This document shows, in pieces, positions 38,287 to 44,477 of a stretch of DNA of 49,142 nt. A model generated the notes under the pieces. It saw only the letters and a program-made list of their open reading frames with translations. It searched no databases and was not told where the DNA came from. A program made the translations under genes and the position numbers. Position 1 is the first letter of the stretch. Each line of letters begins with the position of its first letter. This DNA is from a virus. The stretch is from positions 64,001 through 113,142 of the IMG/VR virus record IMGVR_UViG_3300025030_000005, one strand, 5' to 3'.

Positions 38287-38684
38287 AACTCTTACTTGAA
38301 AGCCGTACCATCAACAAACAAGCCTTTGGCAAGTTCCTTTTAGTGCATCACAGGCTAATTCCTGGAGAGCACTATCACAACACCATGACAGTCTTTACTG
38401 ATGTCATCGGCCGCGTAGTAACCCTCCCTATGAAAACTAGAGCCGGAAGGCTCATGGATTCTTCTGATGTCATAGTGTTCAATGACACCTTACAGGCTGC
38501 CGTTGAGTTCCTTTCTGAGGAGTTTCCGCAGATAGATTTCACGGATACGAGAACAGCCATGGATTGGGATTTAGGGGATATCTACGTTGTGTTTCCTAAT
38601 GACGCCTGGATGATCTTCAAAGCAACCGGAGAACTCCAGTTCTCACTGAAAGGCGGTCCTCTCAAAGAATGGAGGGCGGCATGA
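38283..38684 (+). CDS. Hypothetical protein, 133 residues
   Basis: MKLLLESRTINKQAFGKFLL. Mixed alpha/beta; DWDLGDIYVVFPNDAWMIFK near the end. Its end overlaps the next ATG by 4 bp. Not recognised. Confidence 0.74.
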   Translation: MKLLLESRTINKQAFGKFLLVHHRLIPGEHYHNTMTVFTDVIGRVVTLPMKTRAGRLMDSSDVIVFNDTLQAAVEFLSEEFPQIDFTDTRTAMDWDLGDIYVVFPNDAWMIFKATGELQFSLKGGPLKEWRAA

Positions 38685-38764
38685 AAGCTATACTTGCAGC
38701 ATTACTTTTACTGTTACTCGCAACATCGGCTAATGAAGAACGCGAAGAGAGGTATACAGCCTGA
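38681..38764 (+). CDS. Tiny secreted peptide, 27 residues
   Basis: MKAILAALLLLLLATSANEE is a signal-peptide-like sequence with an Ala-x-Ser-Ala end, leaving a charged tail of about ten residues. GGAGGG precedes the ATG. Confidence 0.5.
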   Translation: MKAILAALLLLLLATSANEEREERYTA

Positions 38765-38820
38765 ATATGACAGGTTAAACCCCAAAGCTAGCCTTGTAAC
38801 TTTAACCTTCTCGTTCTAAC

Positions 38821-38837
38821 TTCCGATGTATCGGAAG
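38821..38837. repeat. Dispersed palindrome copy 13
   Basis: TTCCGA-TGTA-TCGGAA, 12 bp before the 38850 start. Confidence 0.88.
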
Positions 38838-38849
38838 TAGAGGTGCATT

Positions 38850-38951
38850 ATGATCTTTCTTCAATTGCTCGGAATGCTGGCGGTTAGCTACTTGGTTGCT
38901 TGGGTAACCTTGAGAGTGATACTTAAGAAGTATCCTAAATTGGAAGACTAA
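38850..38951 (+). CDS. Tiny membrane protein, 33 residues
   Basis: MIFLQLLGMLAVSYLVAWVT is a single span with a basic C-terminal end. GAGG lies upstream, right after the palindrome. Unknown. Confidence 0.52.
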   Translation: MIFLQLLGMLAVSYLVAWVTLRVILKKYPKLED

Positions 38952-38953
38952 CA

Positions 38954-38980
38954 GCCTGCACAAGAGAGCAGGCAAGGAGA
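38954..38980 (+). promoter_or_regulatory. SD-adjacent stem-loop
   Basis: GCCTGC/GCAGGC then AAGGAGA of the 38986 gene. Confidence 0.72.
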
Positions 38981-38985
38981 CTAAC

Positions 38986-39162
38986 ATGATCGTTAGAAAG
39001 TGGTATAACCGTGTATTTGGTGTTGTAGCATTGCCGGTGCTGCCTTTACTGGTAGCGCTTGACCAGTGCACCATACGAGTGTATGGCCTACGGAGAGCCT
39101 CGTGGAAAACCTCCACAGTGCAGACCTTCGCTATCTGGAGAGACATTTTCCAGTGGAACTAA
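38986..39162 (+). CDS. Hypothetical protein, 58 residues
   Basis: MIVRKWYNRVFGVVALPVLP: an N-terminal basic-hydrophobic stretch that may anchor in the membrane, then RRASWKTSTVQTFAIW. Supported by its stem-loop leader. Ends 8 bp before a terminator. Confidence 0.6.
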   Translation: MIVRKWYNRVFGVVALPVLPLLVALDQCTIRVYGLRRASWKTSTVQTFAIWRDIFQWN

Positions 39163-39169
39163 CAATTTG

Positions 39170-39208
39170 CCCGCGGTCAATTACCCTCCTTCGGCTGCGG
39201 GACTTTTT
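39170..39208 (+). terminator. Probable terminator
   Basis: CCCGC pairs with GCGGG over a 22-base loop, then ACTTTTTAA. Short stem, so moderate strength. Confidence 0.5.
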
Positions 39209-39216
39209 AAATCAAC

Positions 39217-39233
39217 TTCCGACACATCGGAAG
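39217..39233. repeat. Dispersed palindrome copy 14
   Basis: TTCCGA-CACA-TCGGAA, directly followed by TTAAGGAG of the lipoprotein gene. Confidence 0.88.
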
Positions 39234-39247
39234 TTAAGGAGCATAAG

Positions 39248-39382
39248 ATGAAAGCAATAGCCTTGATGCTGCTGTTAGTATTCCTAGCAGGTTGCGGTGA
39301 TCCTAACTACCAAGAACAGTACGGAGACGGAGACAAGAATCTTCCTGGCCGCCCTGTTCCTAACTCTGAGGTGATAAAATGA
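39248..39382 (+). CDS. Small lipoprotein, 44 residues
   Basis: MKAIALMLLLVFLAGC with lipobox LAGC (Cys16) and a short Pro-containing tail NLPGRPVPNSEVIK. Size and Pro content resemble Rz1-type outer-membrane spanins, but no Rz partner overlaps it. Coupled to the next gene by ATGA. Confidence 0.68.
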   Translation: MKAIALMLLLVFLAGCGDPNYQEQYGDGDKNLPGRPVPNSEVIK

Positions 39383-39540
39383 ACAGGTACTTCATGGTTG
39401 ACCAAACCAGCAACAAAAAGAAAATGAAGCGCATCAAGAATGGTGGGGCCTGCGAATTCTTCACGTTCCCGAACGGCATCATACGTACAGGAACTCAGTT
39501 CCTTACTGATAAGATGTTGGGCGGTGCGGCTCACTTCTAA
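39379..39540 (+). CDS. Hypothetical protein, 53 residues
   Basis: MNRYFMVDQTSNKKKMKRIK, basic N-terminal half. Starts within the stop of the lipoprotein gene. Unknown. Confidence 0.6.
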   Translation: MNRYFMVDQTSNKKKMKRIKNGGACEFFTFPNGIIRTGTQFLTDKMLGGAAHF

Positions 39541-39559
39541 TTACTAGGTGTAATGTCTT

Positions 39560-39700
39560 CCCTAGAGGTACACGATGCCTCTAGGGTTGCTCTCAACACT
39601 CCAGATCAAATACTACCTTCTCAGGCGTTCCCGTTGGGTCGGCCAAAGCCTAGGAGTATACACCCAGTGATCTTGAGTGTTGATAGGAACCCTAACAGGA
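39560..39700 (+). ncRNA. Structured leader, candidate cis-regulatory RNA
   Basis: CCCTAGAGG/CCTCTAGGG (39560-39586) forms a 9-bp hairpin. A second arm is TCAACACTC (39593-39601) with GAGTGTTGA (39675-39683), extended by GATC/GATC and an inner ATACT/AGTAT and AGGC/GCCT. AGGGTT at 39583 can instead pair with AACCCT at 39688, beside the SD AGGAG, competing with the first hairpin. That gives a two-state arrangement just upstream of the ATG at 39709. Confidence 0.62.
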
Positions 39701-39708
39701 GAACAGAC

Positions 39709-39816
39709 ATGCTTTGCAAGACTTGCGAATACCGTAAAGGTTGCAGGTTTATTACCTCAAACACTAAAATAAGAAAATGCCCTTGCTACAAACACATGCA
39801 GCAAACTCCAAAGTAA
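39709..39816 (+). CDS. Cys-rich zinc peptide, 35 residues
   Basis: MLCKTCEYRKGCRFITSNTK ... CPCYKHMQ: CxxC, C and CxC could bind zinc. The ATG at 39709 has AGGAG at 8 bp; the longer frame from 39553 would translate the structured leader and is rejected. Confidence 0.62.
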   Translation: MLCKTCEYRKGCRFITSNTKIRKCPCYKHMQQTPK

Positions 39817-39830
39817 ACTAGGAGGTTGTC

Positions 39831-40055
39831 ATGATGACTAAGATCGTAGCTAATGTGGTGATAGAGCTTAAATTAAAGGCAGGGACAAATGGAAAATACT
39901 TCCCGATGATGGTAGTCACCAAAGACGGAAGCGAGGTTGAATCTGCTTTGTCTTTGACCGGATTCAAATACAAAGACGATGCTCAAAAGGTGTTGGACAA
40001 AACCCTTGAAATACTGAACCTGATCCTTGTCGATGAAGAGGGAAGTGATGTTTAA
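39831..40055 (+). CDS. Hypothetical protein, 74 residues
   Basis: MMTKIVANVVIELKLKAGTN: beta-strand-rich start, then a helix DAQKVLDKTLEILNLI. Strong AGGAGG. Unknown. Confidence 0.7.
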   Translation: MMTKIVANVVIELKLKAGTNGKYFPMMVVTKDGSEVESALSLTGFKYKDDAQKVLDKTLEILNLILVDEEGSDV

Positions 40056-40171
40056 TTTCAGGTTTATATAACTGGAACCGTCCGGGAGAGGAGCAGACCT
40101 AAAACTAGCTAAAAAATGCTCTAAAATTGCGTCTAATTACCACCCATAATTTTGTTAAAGTGAAATGTTAC

Positions 40172-40188
40172 TTCCGGCACATCGGAAG
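40172..40188. repeat. Dispersed palindrome copy 15
   Basis: TTCCGG-CACA-TCGGAA: the A-to-G arm change still pairs (G-U) in RNA. Followed by AAGGAGG of the 40207 gene. Confidence 0.82.
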
Positions 40189-40206
40189 TTTGAAGGAGGA
40201 CATAAA

Positions 40207-40542
40207 ATGACAGTAAACAGTAACCGACCATACCCCAAAGCAGTGTGTCTTCCCTGCGGGTTGAGGCTCGGATTTAGAAGTGTGGGCAAGGACACTCCCT
40301 GGGTTGAAGGGCAATGTGGTGTGTGCGCTGGTAAGTGCAATGTCACCCATCCTGCTAACTTCGGACATCTCAGAGGTTCCTGGAACTACTCAGGCATGGC
40401 TAGCACCAAAAACCTCCCGGCAGTTATCGAAACGGAAGCAAAAGAGGTTACCAAGGCAGTTGTGCCTATCAAAAACTATCGTTCTGCGGTCAAGGCGGGT
40501 GATTATATGGCCGCCGATGAGGTGGCTGGTAGGGTAGCCTAG
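40207..40542 (+). CDS. Zinc-binding hypothetical protein, 111 residues
   Basis: MTVNSNRPYPKAVCLPCGLR. CLPC (14-17) and CGVCAGKC (about 38-45) can form a zinc site; the C-terminal half is Lys/Val-rich and helical. The ATG at 40207 has AAGGAGG; an in-frame upstream start would cross the palindrome. Confidence 0.72.
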   Translation: MTVNSNRPYPKAVCLPCGLRLGFRSVGKDTPWVEGQCGVCAGKCNVTHPANFGHLRGSWNYSGMASTKNLPAVIETEAKEVTKAVVPIKNYRSAVKAGDYMAADEVAGRVA

Positions 40543-40558
40543 GTTAAACAGAGAAAGT

Positions 40559-40687
40559 GCCTTTAAAAGGCAAATACGGAGCTTCTAAGGTTCCGCCCCA
40601 ATGTGTAAGAGGATCAAAGGGGTGAAGTGCGGTTATCCCGTTCCGCGAGTGCTTGCGCCATAAGCGAGACTAAACAAAAACGGGACC
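40559..40687 (+). ncRNA. Structured intergenic RNA candidate
   Basis: TGCCT/AGGCA at about 40559-40573 is followed by a larger domain in which TCCCGTT (40636-40642) pairs with AACGGGA (40679-40685) around a GCTT/AAGC hairpin. It ends 8 bp before palindrome copy 16. No ORF with an SD lies inside. Confidence 0.5.
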
Positions 40688-40694
40688 ATCAAAC

Positions 40695-40711
40695 TTCCGA
40701 CACATCGGAAG
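40695..40711. repeat. Dispersed palindrome copy 16
   Basis: TTCCGA-CACA-TCGGAA. Confidence 0.88.
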
Positions 40712-40717
40712 TCAACC

Positions 40718-40737
40718 CCAGTCGCTGGAAGGAGGAG
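40718..40737 (+). promoter_or_regulatory. SD-adjacent stem-loop
   Basis: CCAG-TCG-CTGG running into AAGGAGGAG of the 40743 gene. Stem sequence differs from all other copies but its position is the same. Confidence 0.65.
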
Positions 40738-40742
40738 CGGAC

Positions 40743-41111
40743 ATGAAAAAGAAAGAAGAAAAAGAGCTAACGCCCGAAGAAAAAGAGAAGTTGTGGCGCA
40801 AGCATCTTCAGCACGTCAGAAAGACTGTGAAAGACGGAGATGAGACAGTAGTTGTAGTGGTCGAAAAGCTGGACTTATCGACACTCTACAAACCAACTGA
40901 AGTGTCTGATACTCAAGGCGCGGCCAAGGTTCATTTCAAAAGTTACGCTAAAGGTGAAATAACCAGCGACGAGTTAGCCTATCGGCTAACCAAGCTGAAC
41001 ATGAACCCTGCATACGCCCAAAACAAGGTGTGGCTCAAGAAAATCATTAGCCAATTCTTTTACGGCAAAGATTTCGTGAAGCTCATTCGGTGGATAAACG
41101 AAGCTAAATAA
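40743..41111 (+). CDS. Hypothetical protein, 122 residues
   Basis: MKKKEEKELTPEEKEKLWRK: highly charged helical start, then VVVVVEKLDLSTLYKP and a helical C-terminus with WLKKIISQFFYGKDFVKLIRW. Perhaps nucleic-acid binding; not recognised. Confidence 0.75.
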   Translation: MKKKEEKELTPEEKEKLWRKHLQHVRKTVKDGDETVVVVVEKLDLSTLYKPTEVSDTQGAAKVHFKSYAKGEITSDELAYRLTKLNMNPAYAQNKVWLKKIISQFFYGKDFVKLIRWINEAK

Positions 41112-41139
41112 CCAAACACTCAGATTTAAGGAGATAGCC

Positions 41140-41604
41140 ATGAAAATGCAACGTCACATCAACTACTATGAAGCTCTGCTTCTCGCAGGATTCAAGGTCA
41201 CCGGAAAACTTTCCATGACAGCAGGCACAGAGAAGGCCAAAGGGCGCATGTGGGAAGCTAGCGCTAGATTGAGCCGTAAAGGCTTTGATGTGTACCTCCA
41301 AGCCAACTTCCACGGCGGCTTGGCAGAAACCGAAGAGACGGCTAAGGCTAACCTCAACGTTGCACGCGTGCGTATGTACGTGGAGGGAGGTAAAGCTCCC
41401 GACCACATCGACTTTCCGCGATCGGGCCTGAAAGCCATCATGCTCAGTGACGGCATCTACATCATGCCGGAAAAGAATCCCGATGCCCTCATAGAGGCTA
41501 GGAAGATGATTACCTACAACACCAACCTGTACTCTGGCATCCCTGAAGATGGAGAGCTGACAGTACTCAAAGGCCTGGGATATAAGAAGGTGATTGACCT
41601 GTAA
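41140..41604 (+). CDS. Hypothetical protein, 154 residues
   Basis: MKMQRHINYYEALLLAGFKV. Mixed fold with GFDVYLQANFHGGLAETEET. AAGGAG upstream. The stop codon TAA runs directly into the next palindrome. Not recognised. Confidence 0.77.
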   Translation: MKMQRHINYYEALLLAGFKVTGKLSMTAGTEKAKGRMWEASARLSRKGFDVYLQANFHGGLAETEETAKANLNVARVRMYVEGGKAPDHIDFPRSGLKAIMLSDGIYIMPEKNPDALIEARKMITYNTNLYSGIPEDGELTVLKGLGYKKVIDL

Positions 41605-41605
41605 C

Positions 41606-41621
41606 TTCCGACACATCGGAA
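41606..41621. repeat. Dispersed palindrome copy 17
   Basis: TTCCGA-CACA-TCGGAA, with CT instead of GT after it; shares this with copies 18 and 19. Confidence 0.85.
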
Positions 41622-41630
41622 CTCAAAGCA

Positions 41631-41660
41631 GCTAGCAAGCACTAGGAAGCTAGCGAGGAG
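41631..41660 (+). promoter_or_regulatory. SD-adjacent stem-loop
   Basis: GCTAGC (41631-41636) pairs with GCTAGC (41649-41654), then GAGGAG of the 41668 gene. Confidence 0.7.
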
Positions 41661-41667
41661 ACTGAAA

Positions 41668-41958
41668 ATGAAATCTAAAATAGTAGTTAAGGATCTTTAC
41701 GTGCTATCGCTTCCAGGTTGGGAGCCTGTAGCATACCATGATTTCGGTTTAGTCTACGTACTTGCCAGCCTTTACCTCAGGATGGAGGGGCTATCGCCAG
41801 AAAGGAACCCTAAAGAAATCTTGCAAATACTGCAAGGGCCTATGAGGGAGTGCCTGCTGTTCGGTGCTTATCACGGCATAAAGAGTGGCGTCTTCATCAA
41901 AATCTACCGCATGAGCCTCGTAGAGGTTATGGAGGTGGGAAATGAAGAGGACATCTAA
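41668..41958 (+). CDS. Hypothetical protein, 96 residues
   Basis: MKSKIVVKDLYVLSLPGWEP. Contains YHDFGLVYVLASLYLRMEGL; helical. Overlaps the next gene by 17 bp. Unknown. Confidence 0.72.
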   Translation: MKSKIVVKDLYVLSLPGWEPVAYHDFGLVYVLASLYLRMEGLSPERNPKEILQILQGPMRECLLFGAYHGIKSGVFIKIYRMSLVEVMEVGNEEDI

Positions 41959-42232
41959 CCACTCGCATAAAGCTATAGGAAAGTGTCGTCGTTGTGGAAA
42001 GTACATCTGGCTTCCTGAGTCCTTAGCGGCTCAGATGGGAAAGGTGTGCAGAGAGAAAGGAGGCATGGATGAAGCGGAGGTTGAAAAACTACAAGCGGAG
42101 TTCAAGAAAGAAGCCTCTCGAATCCTCAATGAGCAGAAGTACGGGCATAGAAAGAAAGTTAAAAGCTCTCAGTGGCTTTGGAAGAAGAATCAAAGATTAC
42201 TTTCTGAGTCTATTTGGAGGAAGGGTAAGTGA
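41942..42232 (+). CDS. Basic zinc-site protein, 96 residues
   Basis: MKRTSNHSHKAIGKCRRCGK. CRRC (15-18) plus VCREKG may bind metal; basic helical remainder. A GGAGG-type site lies inside the previous gene. The C-terminus is rich in Lys, Trp and Ser. Confidence 0.7.
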   Translation: MKRTSNHSHKAIGKCRRCGKYIWLPESLAAQMGKVCREKGGMDEAEVEKLQAEFKKEASRILNEQKYGHRKKVKSSQWLWKKNQRLLSESIWRKGK

Positions 42233-42348
42233 AGGTTAACAAGTACATCTTCTGGGTAGGGGTAATTGATATCCTTCTGGCATTGGTAATCCTATTCCTC
42301 TGGTGTCATCCTAACATCATCGAGGGTAAGGACATACCTAGGTTATAG
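42229..42348 (+). CDS. Tiny membrane protein, 39 residues
   Basis: GTG start overlapping the previous TGA (GTGA), with GGAGGAAGG upstream. MKVNKYIFWVGVIDILLALV is one span. Its last codons lie in the promoter module read from the other strand. Confidence 0.58.
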   Translation: MKVNKYIFWVGVIDILLALVILFLWCHPNIIEGKDIPRL

Positions 42349-42354
42349 GTATAT

Positions 42355-42373
42355 CGTTCCGACCAGCGGAACG
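42355..42373 (-). promoter_or_regulatory. Start-site hairpin of antisense promoter
   Basis: Inverted copy of 28201-28219 (CGTTCCG arms, five-base loop), starting 6 bp past the -10 box. Confidence 0.72.
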
Positions 42374-42379
42374 ATTCAC

Positions 42380-42408
42380 ATTATACCACACTTTTTGCAT
42401 TTTGTCAA
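42380..42408 (-). promoter_or_regulatory. Consensus sigma-70 promoter pointing against local genes
   Basis: TTGACA, 17 bp, TATAAT on the minus strand, in a region where every gene is on the plus strand. About 90 bp here match the rightward promoter module at 28150-28245. Confidence 0.88.
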
Positions 42409-42454
42409 GTAAAATCTTTTATATAATGAAAATAATTTTGGAGGGTTGTAAGTT

Positions 42455-42613
42455 ATGGAAAAGAAAGAGAAGTTTGCCGGCTACACCACAGTCGCGTGCT
42501 GTTTTACCTGCACTCACGCCAAAAGAAAGCTTTCTGGGATGATTTGCCAGGAGCATGATGACGTGGAAGTGGAGTGCTGCGGGCATTGCTCGAAGTTCTA
42601 TCCCAACAAGTAA
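42455..42613 (+). CDS. Cys-rich zinc protein, 52 residues
   Basis: MEKKEKFAGYTTVACCFTCT. CCFTC and CCGHC plus further Cys/His make one or two metal sites. GGAGGG upstream. Unknown. Confidence 0.68.
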   Translation: MEKKEKFAGYTTVACCFTCTHAKRKLSGMICQEHDDVEVECCGHCSKFYPNK

Positions 42614-42615
42614 AC

Positions 42616-42631
42616 TTCCGATGCATCGGAA
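42616..42631. repeat. Dispersed palindrome copy 18
   Basis: TTCCGA-TGCA-TCGGAA, 3 bp after a stop and 4 bp before tRNA-Glu copy 1. Confidence 0.85.
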
Positions 42632-42635
42632 CTAC

Positions 42636-42710
42636 GTCCCCTTCGTCTAGTGATTAGGACACTCACCCTTCAAGTGAGAAACGCAAGTTTAAGTCTTGCA
42701 GGGGACGCCA
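42636..42710 (+). tRNA. tRNA-Glu(TTC), copy 1 of 3
   Basis: GTCCCCT pairs with AGGGGAC. Anticodon stem CTCAC/GTGAG with loop CCTTCAA. T-arm GCAAG/CTTGC with loop TTTAAGT, where position 56 is T instead of C. CCA encoded. Identical to 43305-43379 and 44962-45036. Confidence 0.92.
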
Positions 42711-42726
42711 ATAAAGGAGAAAGGTC

Positions 42727-43074
42727 ATGGTAGACTTCACAGACGATCTTCCAGCTCGACCGGAACATAAAATAGTACACTTCACCTGGTATGACATCGT
42801 GAACGACGACAAGCCGGTGCTGTGCTCAATCTGCAACAGGGTTACGAAGGTTGCTAACTGCGTCTATGTAACCAGAGACGATGGAGACGTCGATGCCATT
42901 GCAGAGAAGTCTTGTCTTGGCGAAACTTTCCTTCAGCGCCAGAAAAAAGGAGAAGGGATGAAGCAGAGAAATGCTGCCCGTCTCTGGCACATCAAGAAGC
43001 CGGTGCTGAAACTGGTGCATTCCACTGCCAAGAAGAAAAGTAGGAAAGTGGTGAGGAGAACCGTCAAAGACTAG
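42727..43074 (+). CDS. Hypothetical protein, 115 residues
   Basis: MVDFTDDLPARPEHKIVHFT. LCSICNRVTKVANC may bind zinc; very basic C-terminus KKKSRKVVRRTVKD. The start region is shared with the gene at 45053 through duplication of the tRNA and leader. Confidence 0.72.
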   Translation: MVDFTDDLPARPEHKIVHFTWYDIVNDDKPVLCSICNRVTKVANCVYVTRDDGDVDAIAEKSCLGETFLQRQKKGEGMKQRNAARLWHIKKPVLKLVHSTAKKKSRKVVRRTVKD

Positions 43075-43084
43075 GAGGTGTACC

Positions 43085-43300
43085 ATGTCTTTTGAGTTCA
43101 CTAACACGATCATATTAAGGTACTATCGCCCAGAAACACGTGATTTTACTTACAAATTGGTTGTTGTGGGCGAGGGACTGGTTCCTTACACTTCGTTGTT
43201 CTTAGCTGTTAGCGCGGCTGAAGAAATGCACTTAAGGCTGCGGAGAAGCGGAAAGATAATAGTTCGAACGATTTATCCGAAAGAGGAGAAAATAAAATAG
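43085..43300 (+). CDS. Hypothetical protein, 71 residues
   Basis: MSFEFTNTIILRYYRPETRD, beta-rich then helical. AGGAGG upstream. Unknown. Confidence 0.7.
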   Translation: MSFEFTNTIILRYYRPETRDFTYKLVVVGEGLVPYTSLFLAVSAAEEMHLRLRRSGKIIVRTIYPKEEKIK

Positions 43301-43304
43301 TTCA

Positions 43305-43379
43305 GTCCCCTTCGTCTAGTGATTAGGACACTCACCCTTCAAGTGAGAAACGCAAGTTTAAGTCTTGCAGGGGACGCCA
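43305..43379 (+). tRNA. tRNA-Glu(TTC), copy 2 of 3
   Basis: Identical to copy 1 over 75 nt, 4 bp after a stop codon. Confidence 0.92.
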
Positions 43380-43393
43380 AATAAGGACAAGTT

Positions 43394-43573
43394 ATGAATA
43401 ACTACATAGTTACGTCATACCATTGCTACGGAGCCAAAGAGACACCTTGTAACACCGAAGAGGAGGTATTGACCGCAATAAAAGATGCCGAACTAGGACT
43501 TATTTACCAAGTAACCAGCCCTACTGGTAAAGACGTATCTAGGTTTGTCATGAAAGAAAAAGTTAATGTATAA
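43394..43573 (+). CDS. Hypothetical protein, 59 residues
   Basis: MNNYIVTSYHCYGAKETPCN. Lies between tRNA-Glu copy 2 and tRNA-Ile; AAGGAC is a modest ribosome site. Compact alpha/beta; unknown. Confidence 0.62.
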   Translation: MNNYIVTSYHCYGAKETPCNTEEEVLTAIKDAELGLIYQVTSPTGKDVSRFVMKEKVNV

Positions 43574-43576
43574 TTC

Positions 43577-43656
43577 AGGGGAGTAGCTCAGTCTTGGTGC
43601 AGAGCAATCGCCTTATAAGCGATAGGTCGTGGGTTCGATTCCCACCTCTCCTACCA
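43577..43656 (+). tRNA. tRNA-Ile(TAT)
   Basis: AGGGGAG pairs with CTCTCCT (one G-U). Anticodon stem ATCGC/GCGAT with loop CTTATAA. T-arm GTGGG/CCCAC. CCA encoded. Reads AUA directly without lysidine. Confidence 0.9.
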
Positions 43657-43660
43657 AACT

Positions 43661-43916
43661 GACTCATAGCTGCGTTAGTACAGTTAGCAACCACATTCTT
43701 GGAAAAATTCCTACGTTAAGAGAGGTTGAGAGTGGAAGGCACTATAGCCGGAGTTGTGTGTTTCTACGTAGCTTTTGAGTCACAGGCCGGTCACGTACAG
43801 GCTGCCTAACTTAGACCTGGTGGTTTTGTACGTGATTGGCCGATCTTTCCAGATTTACCAGATAGGTATTAAGAGCCTCTTTGAGGTCGCCTGTCGAAGT
43901 CACTTATTAGTGACTG
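43661..43916 (+). ncRNA. Multi-stem structured RNA after tRNA-Ile
   Basis: Stem 1: GACTCA and AGCTGCGT (43661-43675) pair with ACGTAGCT and TGAGTC (43766-43781), 14 bp. Stem 2: GGCCG and GTCACGTACA (43785-43799) with TGTACGTGAT and TGGCC (43827-43841), 15 bp with two G-U. Stem 3: AGTCACT/AGTGACT near 43899-43916. It starts 4 nt after the tRNA, so it is probably co-transcribed and processed with it. No ORF; no known RNA family recognised. Confidence 0.65.
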
Positions 43917-43950
43917 TTGCAATTTATTAAACACCTAGGAGGCTTCACCA

Positions 43951-44172
43951 ATGCTTACTTCCAACATTCGCAAGCAAGATTTCCTCCATACGCTTAAAAC
44001 CCTCAGCAAAAAGAAAAAGTTCCTTCCCAAGCCACTTTTTCTCTTCAAATTGAAGCTCCTCATCACAGCACAGTTCCTCGCAGCAATTCCTACCAAAGCA
44101 GCAATCCTCATCAAAGGCATCGCCTTCTTGAATTCCAATTTCTACATATCCACCCACCTCACTACCGCTTAG
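43951..44172 (+). CDS. Basic hydrophobic protein, 73 residues
   Basis: MLTSNIRKQDFLHTLKTLSK, then a Lys-rich and hydrophobic region LITAQFLAAIPTKAAILIK. AGGAGG lies 8 bp upstream. Opposite-strand frames of similar length lack ribosome sites. Possibly membrane-active. Confidence 0.5.
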   Translation: MLTSNIRKQDFLHTLKTLSKKKKFLPKPLFLFKLKLLITAQFLAAIPTKAAILIKGIAFLNSNFYISTHLTTA

Positions 44173-44195
44173 CCTTCAGCACAGAGTTATCCAAC

Positions 44196-44211
44196 TTCCG
44201 ATACATCGGAA
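44196..44211. repeat. Dispersed palindrome copy 19
   Basis: TTCCGA-TACA-TCGGAA. The stretch 44212-44440 after it has no supported gene. Confidence 0.85.
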
Positions 44212-44440
44212 CTTGTGCTGATTTTACATCTTAGAGTTGAGCTATAGGCAGGTGCAAAATAGCGCTTAATCAACTATTTACACACCAATCTCTATCTTAC
44301 CTTCTAAATTTCATCTCGTAAATTCATCTCATTTTCCACAATACGCTTGCTGCGTGGTGCCTAGCTGCGCCTGTATACCAAGTTGCGCCCAAATTACGTC
44401 CAAAATTTTCGACATAACTCAATGCTGGATTGAGGGCAAC

Positions 44441-44457
44441 TTCCGGCGTATCGGAAG
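44441..44457. repeat. Dispersed palindrome copy 20
   Basis: TTCCGG-CGTA-TCGGAA, G-U-compatible change as in copy 15; 20 bp before the next ATG. Confidence 0.82.
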
Positions 44458-44477
44458 TCAGCCAAAGGAGAACACCC

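Noticed and set aside
40110-40130. Third minigene, ATG CTC TAA near 40116
   Set aside because: The nearest GGAG is almost 30 bp upstream, too far for initiation.
42402-42425. Rightward promoter TTGTCA...TATAAT before 42455
   Set aside because: The spacer is only about 14 bp; the same bases belong to a perfect minus-strand promoter.
43661-43916. GOLLD or ROOL RNA
   Set aside because: The gene-free space is about 260 nt, far shorter than these families, and no distinctive motif was recognised.
43935-44157. Two minus-strand frames opposite the 43951 gene
   Set aside because: Only the plus frame has an AGGAGG site, and all neighbours are on the plus strand.
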